Assembly (NCBI RefSeq): GCF_003610195.1 | Contig: NZ_RAPO01000005.1 | Span: 62,001-126,000 of the forward strand | DNA length: 64,000 bases | Source of the DNA: Halopiger aswanensis | Lineage (GTDB): Archaea > Halobacteriota > Halobacteria > Halobacteriales > Natrialbaceae | Reading direction: 5' to 3' | In this document: positions 1 through 7,970 of the stretch, in pieces | How the letters are laid out: each line of letters starts with the position of its first letter | How positions within the stretch are numbered: the stretch's first letter is position 1 | Program-made: the position numbers and the translations under genes | Notes under the pieces: model-generated | What the model saw: the letters and a program-made list of their open reading frames with translations, nothing else | Told to the model about the DNA's origin: nothing | Database searches by the model: none

Positions 1-426
1 GAACTCGAGGCGGTCGACTACACCGCGATGCCGTTCGCCGTCTTCGGCTCGCCGGAGGTTGCGGGCGTCGGGGCACGCGAACAAGACCTCCGCGACGCCG
101 ACAACGAGTACGCTACCGCGACTCACCGATACGAGGACACGGCCCGTGGCAAGGCGATGAAGACGGAAGGGTTCGTCAAGGTCCTCGTCGAGCCGAACGG
201 CAAAATTCTGGGCTGTCACATCGTTGGCCCCGAGGCGTCGAACCTGATCGAGGAGGTCGTCGTCGCGATGAAAGCAGGGACGGGAACCGTCTGGGACATC
301 CGCGAATCAGTGCATATCCATCCCGCGCTGTCGGAAGTAGTCGATCGGGCATTCTCCGGACGGTTCACTCGACGCGGCGCGGGCGCACACGAGCACGACC
401 ACGACCATCACCACGGGCACGAATGA
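1..426 (+). CDS. Dihydrolipoamide dehydrogenase/mercuric reductase-like flavoprotein, C-terminal part
   Basis: The left edge of the window cuts this gene; 141 residues of the same frame are visible. They form the dimerisation domain of class I pyridine nucleotide-disulfide oxidoreductases: an FGSPEVAGVG segment, then GCHIVGPEASNLIEE, then SVHIHPALSE, whose His-x-His-Pro supplies the catalytic base in this family. The redox-active CxxxxC lies upstream of the window, so dihydrolipoamide dehydrogenase, mercuric reductase and related disulfide reductases cannot be separated. The protein ends in a histidine-rich tail (HEHDHDHHHGHE) that is unusual for the family and could bind metal. A thioredoxin-like gene follows on the opposite strand. 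Confidence 0.85.
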   Translation, partial: ELEAVDYTAMPFAVFGSPEVAGVGAREQDLRDADNEYATATHRYEDTARGKAMKTEGFVKVLVEPNGKILGCHIVGPEASNLIEEVVVAMKAGTGTVWDIRESVHIHPALSEVVDRAFSGRFTRRGAGAHEHDHDHHHGHE

Positions 427-506
427 GGAATGCAGCCGTCCGGCGGCGCGATCGGAGTGAGCAAGCGGCGGACCGAGGTCAGCGGATGTGGCTCTGGACG
501 GGCGCG

Positions 507-881
507 TTACTCGGCTGCGTGCGCCTCGAGCGCGTCCACGAGCGATTCGGCGGGCTGAAAACCATCATCGAAACGAGCGACTTCCTTGCCGTCTCGCAAG
601 ACGACGAGCGTCGGCACACTCTGAACGCCGAACTCGGCGGCAAGATCAGGAACGAGGCCGGCGTTCACCGTCGCCACGGCGCCTGGCGCGCTACGTGCGA
701 CAGTCCCGAGCACCGGCTCCATCGACGCACAGATGCCGCAACCGGACGTGACGAACTCGAGGAGGACGAGGTCGTGGTCCTCGAGTAGACTCTCGTACTC
801 GGCGGCGTCATTCAAGGCTATGGGTTTTCGCAGTAACTGGCCGTCGGTTGGCTCCGAAGCGGTCGGTTCGGTCATCGTCAT
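507..881 (-). CDS. Thioredoxin-like protein with CGIC active site
   Basis: A 124-residue thioredoxin-fold protein. The active-site motif is Cys48-Gly-Ile-Cys51 (SGCGIC) in place of WCGPC, and the conserved cis-proline is in SVPTLVV. The frame is open further upstream, but the only ATG codons are at 881 and 875; 881 is used here. It has no signal peptide, so it probably works in the cytoplasm as a thiol-disulfide exchange protein. A perfect 7-bp-arm inverted repeat (GTGTTTT..AAAACAC, 905-924) lies just upstream. It converges on the flavoprotein gene at the left edge. The electron donor is not evident from sequence. Confidence 0.8.
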   Translation of the reverse strand: MTMTEPTASEPTDGQLLRKPIALNDAAEYESLLEDHDLVLLEFVTSGCGICASMEPVLGTVARSAPGAVATVNAGLVPDLAAEFGVQSVPTLVVLRDGKEVARFDDGFQPAESLVDALEAHAAE

Positions 882-904
882 CAATACGGTTCGAGCGCAT
901 ATGA

Positions 905-924
905 GTGTTTTGCGTAGAAAACAC
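905..924. promoter_or_regulatory. Inverted repeat upstream of the thioredoxin-like gene
   Basis: Perfect arms GTGTTTT and AAAACAC are separated by 6 bp and centred about 33 bp before the ATG at 881. The position fits an operator or an overlap with the core promoter. No second copy was noticed in the window. Confidence 0.3.
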
Positions 925-1022
925 AATACTATCTAATCACGTCGATCGACAATGACGGTGACGGGATACTGGGCACTCTCACAGAGGTATACCACGGTTT
1001 TGGGTTACGCCTGCACTGACCG

Positions 1023-1181
1023 ATGAAGGCCGTCAACTGTACCGTGACTTTGACTAGTAATGCCGGTGACGAACCGCCGATAACCACGATCGAAGGGAAA
1101 AACGATACGAAAACAGCACTCACGGATCTCCGGATGATTCCGGACACTATTACTGCTATCTGTGACGCTCCGATGTTGTGA
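1023..1181 (+). CDS. Possible small protein (52 aa), unknown
   Basis: An open frame from ATG 1023 to TGA 1181 in the otherwise empty 882-1296 gap. The 52-residue product (starts MKAVNCTVTL) has mixed composition, no membrane segment and two cysteines. I recognise no family. Codon use is less GC-biased than that of the neighbours, so it may be chance. The rest of the 415-bp gap holds only promoter-like AT-rich sequence. Confidence 0.25.
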   Translation: MKAVNCTVTLTSNAGDEPPITTIEGKNDTKTALTDLRMIPDTITAICDAPML

Positions 1182-1296
1182 TCTATGCCATATTATCCGC
1201 GATACACACCCTGAATCGTAATAATTCGTGTTTACCGCTGTCCCAAGACAGGAGGATTTTCGCCGACTTACATAAGGGAATACATCCGCCCTGTCA

Positions 1297-2271
1297 ATGA
1301 AATTGAAACGGCGACGTCACGTCGTCTCCCTCCGCTTTCGAGCCAGTATGAGTGCCTCAGAATCCACAGTCGACATCGAACAGTTCGTCACGAATCTCTT
1401 TGCGTTCCGCTACCGCGAGATGACGATGGTCGTCGCGACGCTGGCCGTCCTCGTCGCCTCGATGGCGTTCTTCCCCGGGTTCGAGAACGTCGGGGACGGT
1501 ATTCAGTCCGATCTCTCAGGCGGATTGCTCGCCGGGATCATCCTGGTCGCGATCGTCGCCGGCGCTGTCAAAGGGATGACCGGTTTCGGCTACTCGCTCA
1601 TCATGACACCGATCGTCGCGTCCGTGATCGATCCGACGGTCGCCGTCGTCGTCCTAGCGATTCCGCCGTGGATGCTCAACATGTTCCAGATCGCCGAAAC
1701 CGGAACGGGACGGGCGTTCGTTCGCGAGGAGTGGGCGCTCCTGTTGCTCGCCGTCGTTGGAACGGTCATCGGTGTCGCGGCGCTGGCGACGTTCAGCGCC
1801 GGCCCTGTCGTCGCGTTCGTGATCGGTCTCATTCTCCTCGGCTACGTCGCCTTCCAAGTCGCACAGAACTTCGTCACGGTTGAGGAAGCACACCATCCGT
1901 TTGCTCTCGGCACCGCCGGATTCTTCCAAGGTTTCTTGCTTGCGTTCGCGAATCTTGGGCCACTGCTCCCGGCGTACTTCCACACCTTCGAACGGGACAC
2001 TGAGCGATACATCGGCGGCCTGTCGATGGTACTCGGGACGATCTTCACGGTTCGGATCGTCCAGATGGCGCTGTTCACTGATCTCCTGACGACCTACCGA
2101 CTCTGGCTCGGCTCGGTGATCGCCGTCGTCACCATCGTCGGTCTGCTGCTCGGGACGTACCTCCGGCGCCTCGAGTTCGACGAGCGGACGTTCAACCGGT
2201 TCGTCGTCGGACTCCTGTTCGTCATCTCGCTCAATATCTTCCGGAACACCGTTCCGGCGCTGTTCCTCTAG
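1297..2271 (+). CDS. TauE/SafE family sulfite exporter-like membrane protein
   Basis: A polytopic membrane protein of up to 324 residues with about eight hydrophobic segments. The signature GxxKGMTGFGYSLIMTP lies near the start of the first family repeat. The family exports or imports sulfur-containing organic anions such as sulfite and sulfoacetate. A TATA-like ttacataag at 1268-1276 sits 21-29 bp before ATG 1297, which fits a leaderless transcript starting there; ATG 1348 is an alternative giving 307 residues. It is divergent from the thioredoxin-like gene and converges on the SCO1-like gene. The sulfur genes downstream support a sulfur-anion substrate, but the specificity is inferred. Confidence 0.85.
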   Translation: MKLKRRRHVVSLRFRASMSASESTVDIEQFVTNLFAFRYREMTMVVATLAVLVASMAFFPGFENVGDGIQSDLSGGLLAGIILVAIVAGAVKGMTGFGYSLIMTPIVASVIDPTVAVVVLAIPPWMLNMFQIAETGTGRAFVREEWALLLLAVVGTVIGVAALATFSAGPVVAFVIGLILLGYVAFQVAQNFVTVEEAHHPFALGTAGFFQGFLLAFANLGPLLPAYFHTFERDTERYIGGLSMVLGTIFTVRIVQMALFTDLLTTYRLWLGSVIAVVTIVGLLLGTYLRRLEFDERTFNRFVVGLLFVISLNIFRNTVPALFL

Positions 2272-2318
2272 AACGCCGATCGATGCCGAATTCCCGTCCG
2301 CGTTGGTACCGGTTTCAG

Positions 2319-3002
2319 CTACGACGTCGCTACCGCCTCGAAGTCGTCGACCAACTTCGACGTTGCAATCGTTGCCCCGTCTGGATATGCGCGTTCGACA
2401 AGTCCGCGCTCGTTGACGAGAAAAATGTAGGCAAAGTGCGGGAACATGTACTCGAGGTCGTCGTACTTCTCGGCGTCTCGCTTCTCGAGCGGGAGTCCGT
2501 ACTGGTCGGCGACGATCGATTTTGCGTCTTCATAGCGTTCGGGCCGCAGGAAGTGCCAGTTTCCTGCCTCGAGGTCGACTCCCTGCTGATCGGCGTACGT
2601 TCGCAATACGTCCGCGGTATCGCGTTCGGGGTCAAACGTCATCGCGAGGAACGCAGCACTGTCACTGTATCCTTCCTCGGCCGCAACTTCCTGCGCACGT
2701 CGTAGCCGGAGTATCAGCGCAGGACAGACGCCGTCGGGACAGGACGTGTAGAAGAACGTCACCAGCATCGCTCGCTCACCCTCGTACTGATCGGTCGAAA
2801 CGGTCTCACCGGTCAGGGGAGCCGGGACGCTCGCGGTTGGAAATTCGTCACCGTAGCTTGGATGCGTTGCCTCGCTCAAGTCGCGTTCCGGCGGCTCAAG
2901 GATCATGTCGCCGTCGCCCGCGATGGAGAGAGTGTCCAAACAGCCCGCAGTGGCGGCAACGCTCGAGGCAGCAATCGACCGGAGATACAACCGTCGGTTC
3001 AT
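2319..3002 (-). CDS. SCO1/SenC-family lipoprotein (copper chaperone or thiol reductase)
   Basis: A 227-residue protein with a lipobox leader ending ATAGC (Cys21), so it is probably anchored outside the cell membrane. The thioredoxin-like SCO domain holds the copper/thiol cysteines Cys88 and Cys93 in SCPDGVCP, and the third ligand candidate His189 in FPHFAY. Most SCO proteins have Cys-x3-Cys; this one has four residues between the cysteines. The family loads the CuA site of terminal oxidases or reduces its thiols. It converges with the TauE-like gene, and the DUF7521/winged-helix pair lies upstream on the same strand. The copper genes nearby support the assignment. Confidence 0.88.
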   Translation of the reverse strand: MNRRLYLRSIAASSVAATAGCLDTLSIAGDGDMILEPPERDLSEATHPSYGDEFPTASVPAPLTGETVSTDQYEGERAMLVTFFYTSCPDGVCPALILRLRRAQEVAAEEGYSDSAAFLAMTFDPERDTADVLRTYADQQGVDLEAGNWHFLRPERYEDAKSIVADQYGLPLEKRDAEKYDDLEYMFPHFAYIFLVNERGLVERAYPDGATIATSKLVDDFEAVATS

Positions 3003-3145
3003 AGATCAGTCTTTTGGCGCCACGTCTAAATCCGAAGCGGCGATTCCGTGAGTCGGAAAATCGTATCCGACGTCGATACAGCCGGATGGTACCCGTCTTT
3101 GGAGTGCGCTACGTCGGTGAATAGGCCGTTCGGACGTCGCTTCGA

Positions 3146-3409
3146 TCACTTCGTCAGCGACAGGAGCACGAGCAGCATCCCGCTCGAGACGATGACCGCC
3201 TGCACGAGGGCGGCGGACGCGATCGTTGTCCCGAACACGTGGTAGATGAGTCCCTCGCAGATCGCCCCTGCGCCGATGAAGACGAACCCGCCAGAGACGT
3301 ACAGCATCGGCGTCTGCCCGCTCCGACGGTAGCCGTGGTACGCCAGGTACGCGACCACGAGGCTGAGGACGAGTGTGATCAGCTTGGCGAGCAGGAACGA
3401 TGTCTCCAT
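3146..3409 (-). CDS. DUF7521-like small membrane protein
   Basis: An 87-residue protein with three hydrophobic segments (about residues 5-25, 35-55 and 62-83). It resembles the haloarchaeal family DUF7521, which commonly sits beside an ArsR-like winged-helix gene, as here. Its ATG overlaps the stop codon of the upstream regulator (TGATG), so translation is coupled. Function is unknown; a membrane partner or signal input for the regulator is a guess from gene pairing. Confidence 0.75.
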   Translation of the reverse strand: METSFLLAKLITLVLSLVVAYLAYHGYRRSGQTPMLYVSGGFVFIGAGAICEGLIYHVFGTTIASAALVQAVIVSSGMLLVLLSLTK

Positions 3410-3777
3410 CAGTCCTCACCCCGGAGATCGCTCCAGAGAGACGTAAAGTTATCCGCGAGTTCGTCGCGCGTCTCCAGCGTCAGCGAGAGCTGCCCGTCGG
3501 AAATCTCGACGTGAAGTTCCTCGAGTGACGTTTCGAACTTGCTTCGGTGGGAGCCGTCAGCGTCGACAGTGTGGTGCTCCTCAACGAGTCCGCAGTCTTG
3601 CAGCCTCGATACCCGACGATAGATCGTCGTGAGTGACGCGTCGCACTCCTCGCTGAGCGTTTTCGCGGTCTTGGGCCCGTTATCTGCGGCGAGAAGTATC
3701 TTTCTGGCGTACTCGTCCGCGAGGATCTGGAAGATTTCCGCCGAATCCGAAGCGCCTCCGTGTTGCACACGATACAT
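3409..3777 (-). CDS. Winged-helix transcriptional regulator (ArsR-like)
   Basis: A 122-residue regulator. The helix-turn-helix is in residues of the type AKTLSEECDASLTTIYRRVSRLQDCGLV, followed by a wing and a C-terminal part that may dimerise. The frame is open beyond the ATG at 3777, but the upstream start would be a TTG lying inside a perfect 21-bp palindrome (3805-3825), so 3777 is preferred. The palindrome is 28 bp before the ATG, which suggests autoregulation. Near-copies occur before 5475 and 9890. It is translationally coupled to the DUF7521-like gene. It lacks an obvious metal-binding cysteine pair, so the signal is not evident. Confidence 0.82.
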   Translation of the reverse strand: MYRVQHGGASDSAEIFQILADEYARKILLAADNGPKTAKTLSEECDASLTTIYRRVSRLQDCGLVEEHHTVDADGSHRSKFETSLEELHVEISDGQLSLTLETRDELADNFTSLWSDLRGED

Positions 3778-3804
3778 CCCGTCGTTCACCGGCAAATAGG
3801 CCAC

Positions 3805-3825
3805 GATTTGCTGACTCAGCAAATC
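3805..3825. promoter_or_regulatory. 21-bp palindrome, copy 1 (candidate operator)
   Basis: A perfect palindrome: GATTTGCTGA, one central base, TCAGCAAATC. It lies 28-48 bp before the ATG of the winged-helix gene. Copies 2 and 3 are at 5517-5537 and 9821-9841. Confidence 0.65.
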
Positions 3826-3864
3826 ACCGCGACCGTCTTGTATTCGGATCTTGGATCATCGCGC

Positions 3865-4329
3865 CTACCGCGACTCTTCGTTCACTTCGGTTCTCGGCGG
3901 CAACCAGAGGGTGTCGAACCAGAACGCCTCGATCGCTCGAACGATGGTCACGAACGCATCTCGATCGGTCGGCTTTCCAACGAACGCGTTCGCGTTGTAC
4001 GAGTACGCTTGTTCGATTACGTCGTCGTCAGTTCGGTGAGTAAAGACGAGTACGGGGATTCCGGTACACGCAGTCTCAGTATCGAATCGAGCGAGGAACG
4101 TTCGCCAGTCCATCTCCGGGAGGTCGATGTCGAAGACGACGAGATTCGGTCGAACGCAGTCAGGATCTTCTCCGCATTGTCGCAGCAAATTGATCGCTTC
4201 GCCTCCGCTAGACACTGTCGTGATGTCGTTCGCGATCGTCCGATCCTCGAGCGCCTCGAGAAAAAGCTGCGCGTCATCAGGATTCGAATCGATAAGCAGC
4301 GGGTGCGGACGTGGTTGATTCGATATCAT
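3865..4329 (-). CDS. Response regulator, receiver domain only
   Basis: A 154-residue single receiver domain. The acidic pocket is in LLIDSNPDD (Asp14 and neighbours), the phospho-acceptor is Asp67 in VVFDIDLPE, the switch Thr is in VFTHR, and the conserved Lys is Lys119 in VGKP. There is no output domain, which is common among haloarchaeal receivers that act through protein contacts. No kinase gene is adjacent; the nearest histidine kinase is at 30.9-32.9 kb. The cognate partner cannot be named. Confidence 0.88.
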   Translation of the reverse strand: MISNQPRPHPLLIDSNPDDAQLFLEALEDRTIANDITTVSSGGEAINLLRQCGEDPDCVRPNLVVFDIDLPEMDWRTFLARFDTETACTGIPVLVFTHRTDDDVIEQAYSYNANAFVGKPTDRDAFVTIVRAIEAFWFDTLWLPPRTEVNEESR

Positions 4330-4420
4330 TCTGCGGTATACACGGTATACGGACTTTGTGGAATGATGGGTTCGGTGGGCAATAGCGTTATCGCCTCGAT
4401 TGGTATCTAAGTAACATACA

Positions 4421-4930
4421 TTACGAGAGACAGGTCTGACACGACCGGCTATGGCGGACGTAGATTAGTCCCACTAGCAACGTTACCGAGAGAGCGCCGA
4501 GAAGCGGCCGCAACGGATCGAAGTACGTCATGAGTGCGGACGAACTGAACAGAGCGAGCAGGACGACATTACAGATTGGACAGCCGACGGCCAAGAATCC
4601 GCCGACGAGACCCCCGAATGCCAACCGGTCCTCTCCGATCACGCTGTTATTCTCGCTCTCGTCGACATCCTCGGCGGTTGGGGAATCGGCGTCGGCAGTA
4701 GTGATCTCAGTCGCCGACCGCTGTGCGACGTAGATGCCTGCCAGCAGCGCTGTCAGCGACAGGAACAAGTAATCAATTGGCGTCCGCGGGACCATCCGAA
4801 CGTACAGCGGGTTCGGAATCAAGCCGGTAACGAGCCCGAACAGCAGGAACACGCCTATTCCAGCAACCACCCCGTACGCCATCGCCCGTCGATCGGCCAG
4901 GATCGGCCGGACGAATTCGGTCCCTTTCAT
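4421..4930 (-). CDS. Membrane protein with CPIC and CQTC motifs, unknown
   Basis: A 169-residue protein with about four hydrophobic segments (near residues 18-38, 51-68, 103-130 and 143-158). Cys117-Pro-Ile-Cys120 lies inside the third segment, and Cys164-x2-Cys167 ends the protein. CxxC pairs in a membrane suggest thiol redox or metal handling. ATG 4930 overlaps the stop of the upstream membrane gene (ATGA), so the two are an operon and perhaps a complex. The candidate operator at 5517-5537 stands before the operon. I recognise no characterised family. A DsbD/ScsB-like or copper-related role is inference from motifs and neighbours. Confidence 0.8.
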   Translation of the reverse strand: MKGTEFVRPILADRRAMAYGVVAGIGVFLLFGLVTGLIPNPLYVRMVPRTPIDYLFLSLTALLAGIYVAQRSATEITTADADSPTAEDVDESENNSVIGEDRLAFGGLVGGFLAVGCPICNVVLLALFSSSALMTYFDPLRPLLGALSVTLLVGLIYVRHSRSCQTCLS

Positions 4931-5475
4931 TTCGCGCCCTCCGCTGCGATCGCACATCGTTCGGGATGCCCCATCCGTCCGAGGAAGAACACCAACAGCA
5001 CGAGGCCGCCGATGCGAAGCAAAGCGCCGTCGTACGGCAGCGCTGCGAGGCCGCCGGCGAACCCGAGGAAGCCGAGGAGACCGGCGCCACAACTCGCACA
5101 GCCCGACGCGAGGAGCCCGGGAACGACCCCGGAGAGGTCAGTGAGACTCGAGAGGCCGATGAACCGGAGCTGAGCGGCGGCGTTGACGACTGCGACACCG
5201 GAGAGCAGAGCGTAGAGGACAATGATTCCGAGTCCGGTCCAGCCGTCGGTGCGGTACACCGTCTCCGTGAGCGAGACGACGACGTACTCGAACCAGTGGA
5301 GACCGTCGCCAAGCATCTGGAGCGAGAATCCCGGCATCGTACTCACGATCAGGAGGACGTATATGGCGACCGTCACGAGCACCAGTCCGATCGTCCCTCG
5401 CCACGTCTCGAACGGGTACGAGGCCGCTTCAAAGAGGTTCATCAGATACCCCTTGAACGAGTCGCGAGTAAACAT
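4927..5475 (-). CDS. Membrane protein with CASC motif, unknown
   Basis: A 182-residue protein with about four or five hydrophobic segments. Cys126-Ala-Ser-Cys129 lies in a glycine-rich segment (SGCASCGAG), placed much like the CPIC motif of the downstream partner, with which it overlaps by 4 bp. The ATG at 5475 lies 42 bp after the palindrome at 5517-5537. The pair appears to be a two-component membrane system with matched CxxC motifs, controlled with the winged-helix and DsbA-like genes. The family is not recognised, and the redox/metal role is inferred. Confidence 0.8.
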   Translation of the reverse strand: MFTRDSFKGYLMNLFEAASYPFETWRGTIGLVLVTVAIYVLLIVSTMPGFSLQMLGDGLHWFEYVVVSLTETVYRTDGWTGLGIIVLYALLSGVAVVNAAAQLRFIGLSSLTDLSGVVPGLLASGCASCGAGLLGFLGFAGGLAALPYDGALLRIGGLVLLVFFLGRMGHPERCAIAAEGAK

Positions 5476-5516
5476 TCGGTCGAATTGATGCGGGGACGAC
5501 TCAAATCACCGGCTCC

Positions 5517-5537
5517 GATTTGCTAGCTCAGCAAAAC
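5517..5537. promoter_or_regulatory. 21-bp palindrome, copy 2 (candidate operator)
   Basis: GATTTGCTAG-C-TCAGCAAAAC matches copy 1 (3805-3825) at 18 of 21 positions and keeps the TTTGCT..AGCAAA core. It lies 42-62 bp before the ATG of the CASC membrane gene. The rest of the 5476-5757 gap holds nothing recognisable. Confidence 0.6.
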
Positions 5538-5757
5538 GCGATCGGCATATCTACGCGATAATGACGAAGACAGCACGGTCACTTCCGGTCGATGAGATCC
5601 GAACGTGACACAGACGATAGTCAGTCTCGACGGCGACTAGATGCTCGAAGCCTGACCCGTAGCCATCGCGGACGGACAAACACGAATACCACCTCGAGCG
5701 AATCGCCGACGCGTAGCGTCGTCCTGGAGTAGTCTATTTCTGGACCAATACTCGTCG

Positions 5758-7584
5758 TCAGCCGTCAGTATCGTCCTCAGTATCGTCGTCACCGTTCGAG
5801 ACTACCCGGAACGGGCGCATCATGTCATAATCTTCGTGCTCGATCATGTGGCAATGCCACATGTACTCGCCCGTCTGGTCGTTGAACAGCCCCTCGTACT
5901 CTCCGAAGTGGACGAGGACGTGAACTACTTCCCCGGGGTCGACGGTGACCACGTCATTCCAGCCCAGTTCGTACGGCTGGGGCGACTCGAGCGAATCTGG
6001 ATTGACGCCGTCCGTCTCCGAATCGTAGTCGCTCAGCGGCTCCCGGCCCAGTACATGGAAGTGGACGAGGTGAAGGTGCATCGGGTGAGACATGGCGGTG
6101 TTGTTGGCGAGGCTCCAGATTTCGGTCGTCCCGAGCTCCGGTTCCTCGGTGACGGGGTCGTCGAGCGCGTACCCCAACGGCTGATCCCGGTTCCCGAGGA
6201 GGTGTTTCATCCGTCCGTACTCGTCGCTTCCCGGGGCCAGCGTGAGGTGTCGGTGTCGATCGACCGACTCGATCGGCAGATCGGGGACATCGGTCAACGC
6301 GTCGGGTAGCGTCTCGAACTCCTCGCCAGTCTTCGAATCCGCGACGTCGACGAGCATGATTTCCGGAAGCGGCTTCGTCTCGTCGCTGTCCTTGAGAGAG
6401 CCGCGGTACAGCGACGGCGCGTCGTTGTGGAGAAGCACCGTCTCCCCTGCGTAGTCTGAGAAGTCGACGACGACGTCGGCACGCTGTCCTGGACCGATCT
6501 CGAGGCGGTCGTCGAGTTCGACCGGTTCCGAGAGGAGACCGCCGTCGTTCCCGATTTGGACGAACGACGGGCCGTCGCTGCCAGTCTCGGCTGACGACTC
6601 GTCGTACTCGAGTAACTTAAGGTTGTAGTAGCGGCTGTTGGACCCGTTGAGCAGCCGGAACCGATACGATCTCGGATCGACGGAGAGCCGGGGCCAGGCC
6701 TTTCCGTTGACGACCGGTACGTCTCCGTAGAACTCCGGAACAATGCTCGGTTCGGGATAGGAATCGTCACCGCCTCGGTCCTCCGAAACGGCCGACGGAT
6801 AGAACAACGACCCGTCCTCGTTGATGCTCCGGTCCTGCAGCACGAGCGGAACCTCATACTCGCCGTCGGGCAGCCCGAGGTTCCGCTCGCGGTCGTTCCG
6901 GAGGAGATAGAACCCCGCAAGACCGGCGTAGACGTTCAAGCGCGTGATACCGACCGCATGGTCGTGATACCATAAAGTCGCCGGCGGCTGATCGTTGACA
7001 TAGTAGTAGTCCTTTTTTGCGAAGCTGGGGCCTGTCTTCGCGAAGTCGCGAGTGAACCACGCCTGCGCGTGGCCGTCGCTCCCGGCTTCGACGTTCCCGC
7101 CGTGGAGGTGCGTGACGGTTCGCACGCCGTCGATGTCATACGGAATCATCTCCTCGTGAACCGTCGTATCGACGGGGAGGAGGTGTTCGTCCGGTAAGTC
7201 GTTCTGCCAGCGCACGTAGATCGGCTCGCCCTGTTCGGCTTCGATGGTCGGGCCAGGGAACTGCCCGCCGTATCCCCAGACGGTGGTCGGCGGGAGGTCG
7301 CTGTGGAGTTCCTGTTCGACCTCGCTCATCTCGATCTCGTAATAGGGCTGGCCGTCCTTCGTCCCGATCGGCTCCGCGACGCCCGGACGCGGTACCTCGT
7401 CGACCCACTTTTCAAGGTCCGGCGACGAGTGGGCGGCGACGGTCGTCGCGCTCGTCGTCTCGGTATCGGACGGCGCGTTATCCGTCGCACAGCCCGCGAG
7501 GGCCGAGACTCCCGAAACACCGGCTGCCAGGAGGAGCTTTCGCCGCGAGACACTCGATCGGGCCAGTTCAGTACGCTCGTTCAC
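5758..7584 (-). CDS. Multicopper oxidase lipoprotein (CotA/bilirubin-oxidase-like), paralogue 1
   Basis: A 608-residue three-domain multicopper oxidase. The leader has a twin-arginine SRRKLLLA and a lipobox LAGC (Cys32), so it is exported folded and lipid-anchored. Copper-ligand motifs run in order: THLHGG, WYHDHA, HPMHLHLVHF and HCHMIEHED, the last carrying the type 1 cysteine. The best family match is CotA-type laccase; it oxidises phenolics or metals with four-electron reduction of O2, but the substrate cannot be read from sequence. A close paralogue lies at 48299-50146. It is divergent from the SoxB-like gene. Confidence 0.93.
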   Translation of the reverse strand: MNERTELARSSVSRRKLLLAAGVSGVSALAGCATDNAPSDTETTSATTVAAHSSPDLEKWVDEVPRPGVAEPIGTKDGQPYYEIEMSEVEQELHSDLPPTTVWGYGGQFPGPTIEAEQGEPIYVRWQNDLPDEHLLPVDTTVHEEMIPYDIDGVRTVTHLHGGNVEAGSDGHAQAWFTRDFAKTGPSFAKKDYYYVNDQPPATLWYHDHAVGITRLNVYAGLAGFYLLRNDRERNLGLPDGEYEVPLVLQDRSINEDGSLFYPSAVSEDRGGDDSYPEPSIVPEFYGDVPVVNGKAWPRLSVDPRSYRFRLLNGSNSRYYNLKLLEYDESSAETGSDGPSFVQIGNDGGLLSEPVELDDRLEIGPGQRADVVVDFSDYAGETVLLHNDAPSLYRGSLKDSDETKPLPEIMLVDVADSKTGEEFETLPDALTDVPDLPIESVDRHRHLTLAPGSDEYGRMKHLLGNRDQPLGYALDDPVTEEPELGTTEIWSLANNTAMSHPMHLHLVHFHVLGREPLSDYDSETDGVNPDSLESPQPYELGWNDVVTVDPGEVVHVLVHFGEYEGLFNDQTGEYMWHCHMIEHEDYDMMRPFRVVSNGDDDTEDDTDG

Positions 7585-7970
7585 AGGCGACCATATGAAC
7601 GCCCGTCGAATAGGGGGTCAGCCGATTCCTACCGGATGGGAACCGAGACGAGACGTTTGCGACCAGACCCCTATCGTGCCGGCAAGATAGATCAATATCG
7701 TCGACCGGCCGTCGTGGATCGAATGCTCAACGGCTCGCAAACCGACGGCGACCGACTAGCCGATCGCTACCAGCCGTCGTAGCATCTCTTTGACGCTTGG
7801 AATTCGGCGGTTCACGTGTACTGTATTGTGCTTCGCCGACGCAGCTATCGCGATTGGCGATGTCGAGCGGCTACTCGAGAATCGTACTCAAAAGCGATGA
7901 TCGACGGCGGGGCGAATAATGCAGGGTAACGACTTGAGCGCCCGCTCGCGTACGACCCGGTAGAATCAGC
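7585..7970. other. 386-bp divergent intergenic region
   Basis: It separates the multicopper oxidase and the SoxB-like gene. The first about 80 bp resemble the leader upstream of the paralogous oxidase at 48299-50146 (shared cccgtcgaatag and gggaaccgag blocks). I see no RNA gene, repeat or credible small gene. Confidence 0.4.

Noticed and set aside
423..788. Plus-strand frames opposite the thioredoxin-like gene
   Set aside because: They are antisense to a gene with a clear active site and family match.
929..1147. A 72-residue minus-strand frame
   Set aside because: No start or family support; it competes with the small plus-strand frame at 1023-1181, which is itself weak.
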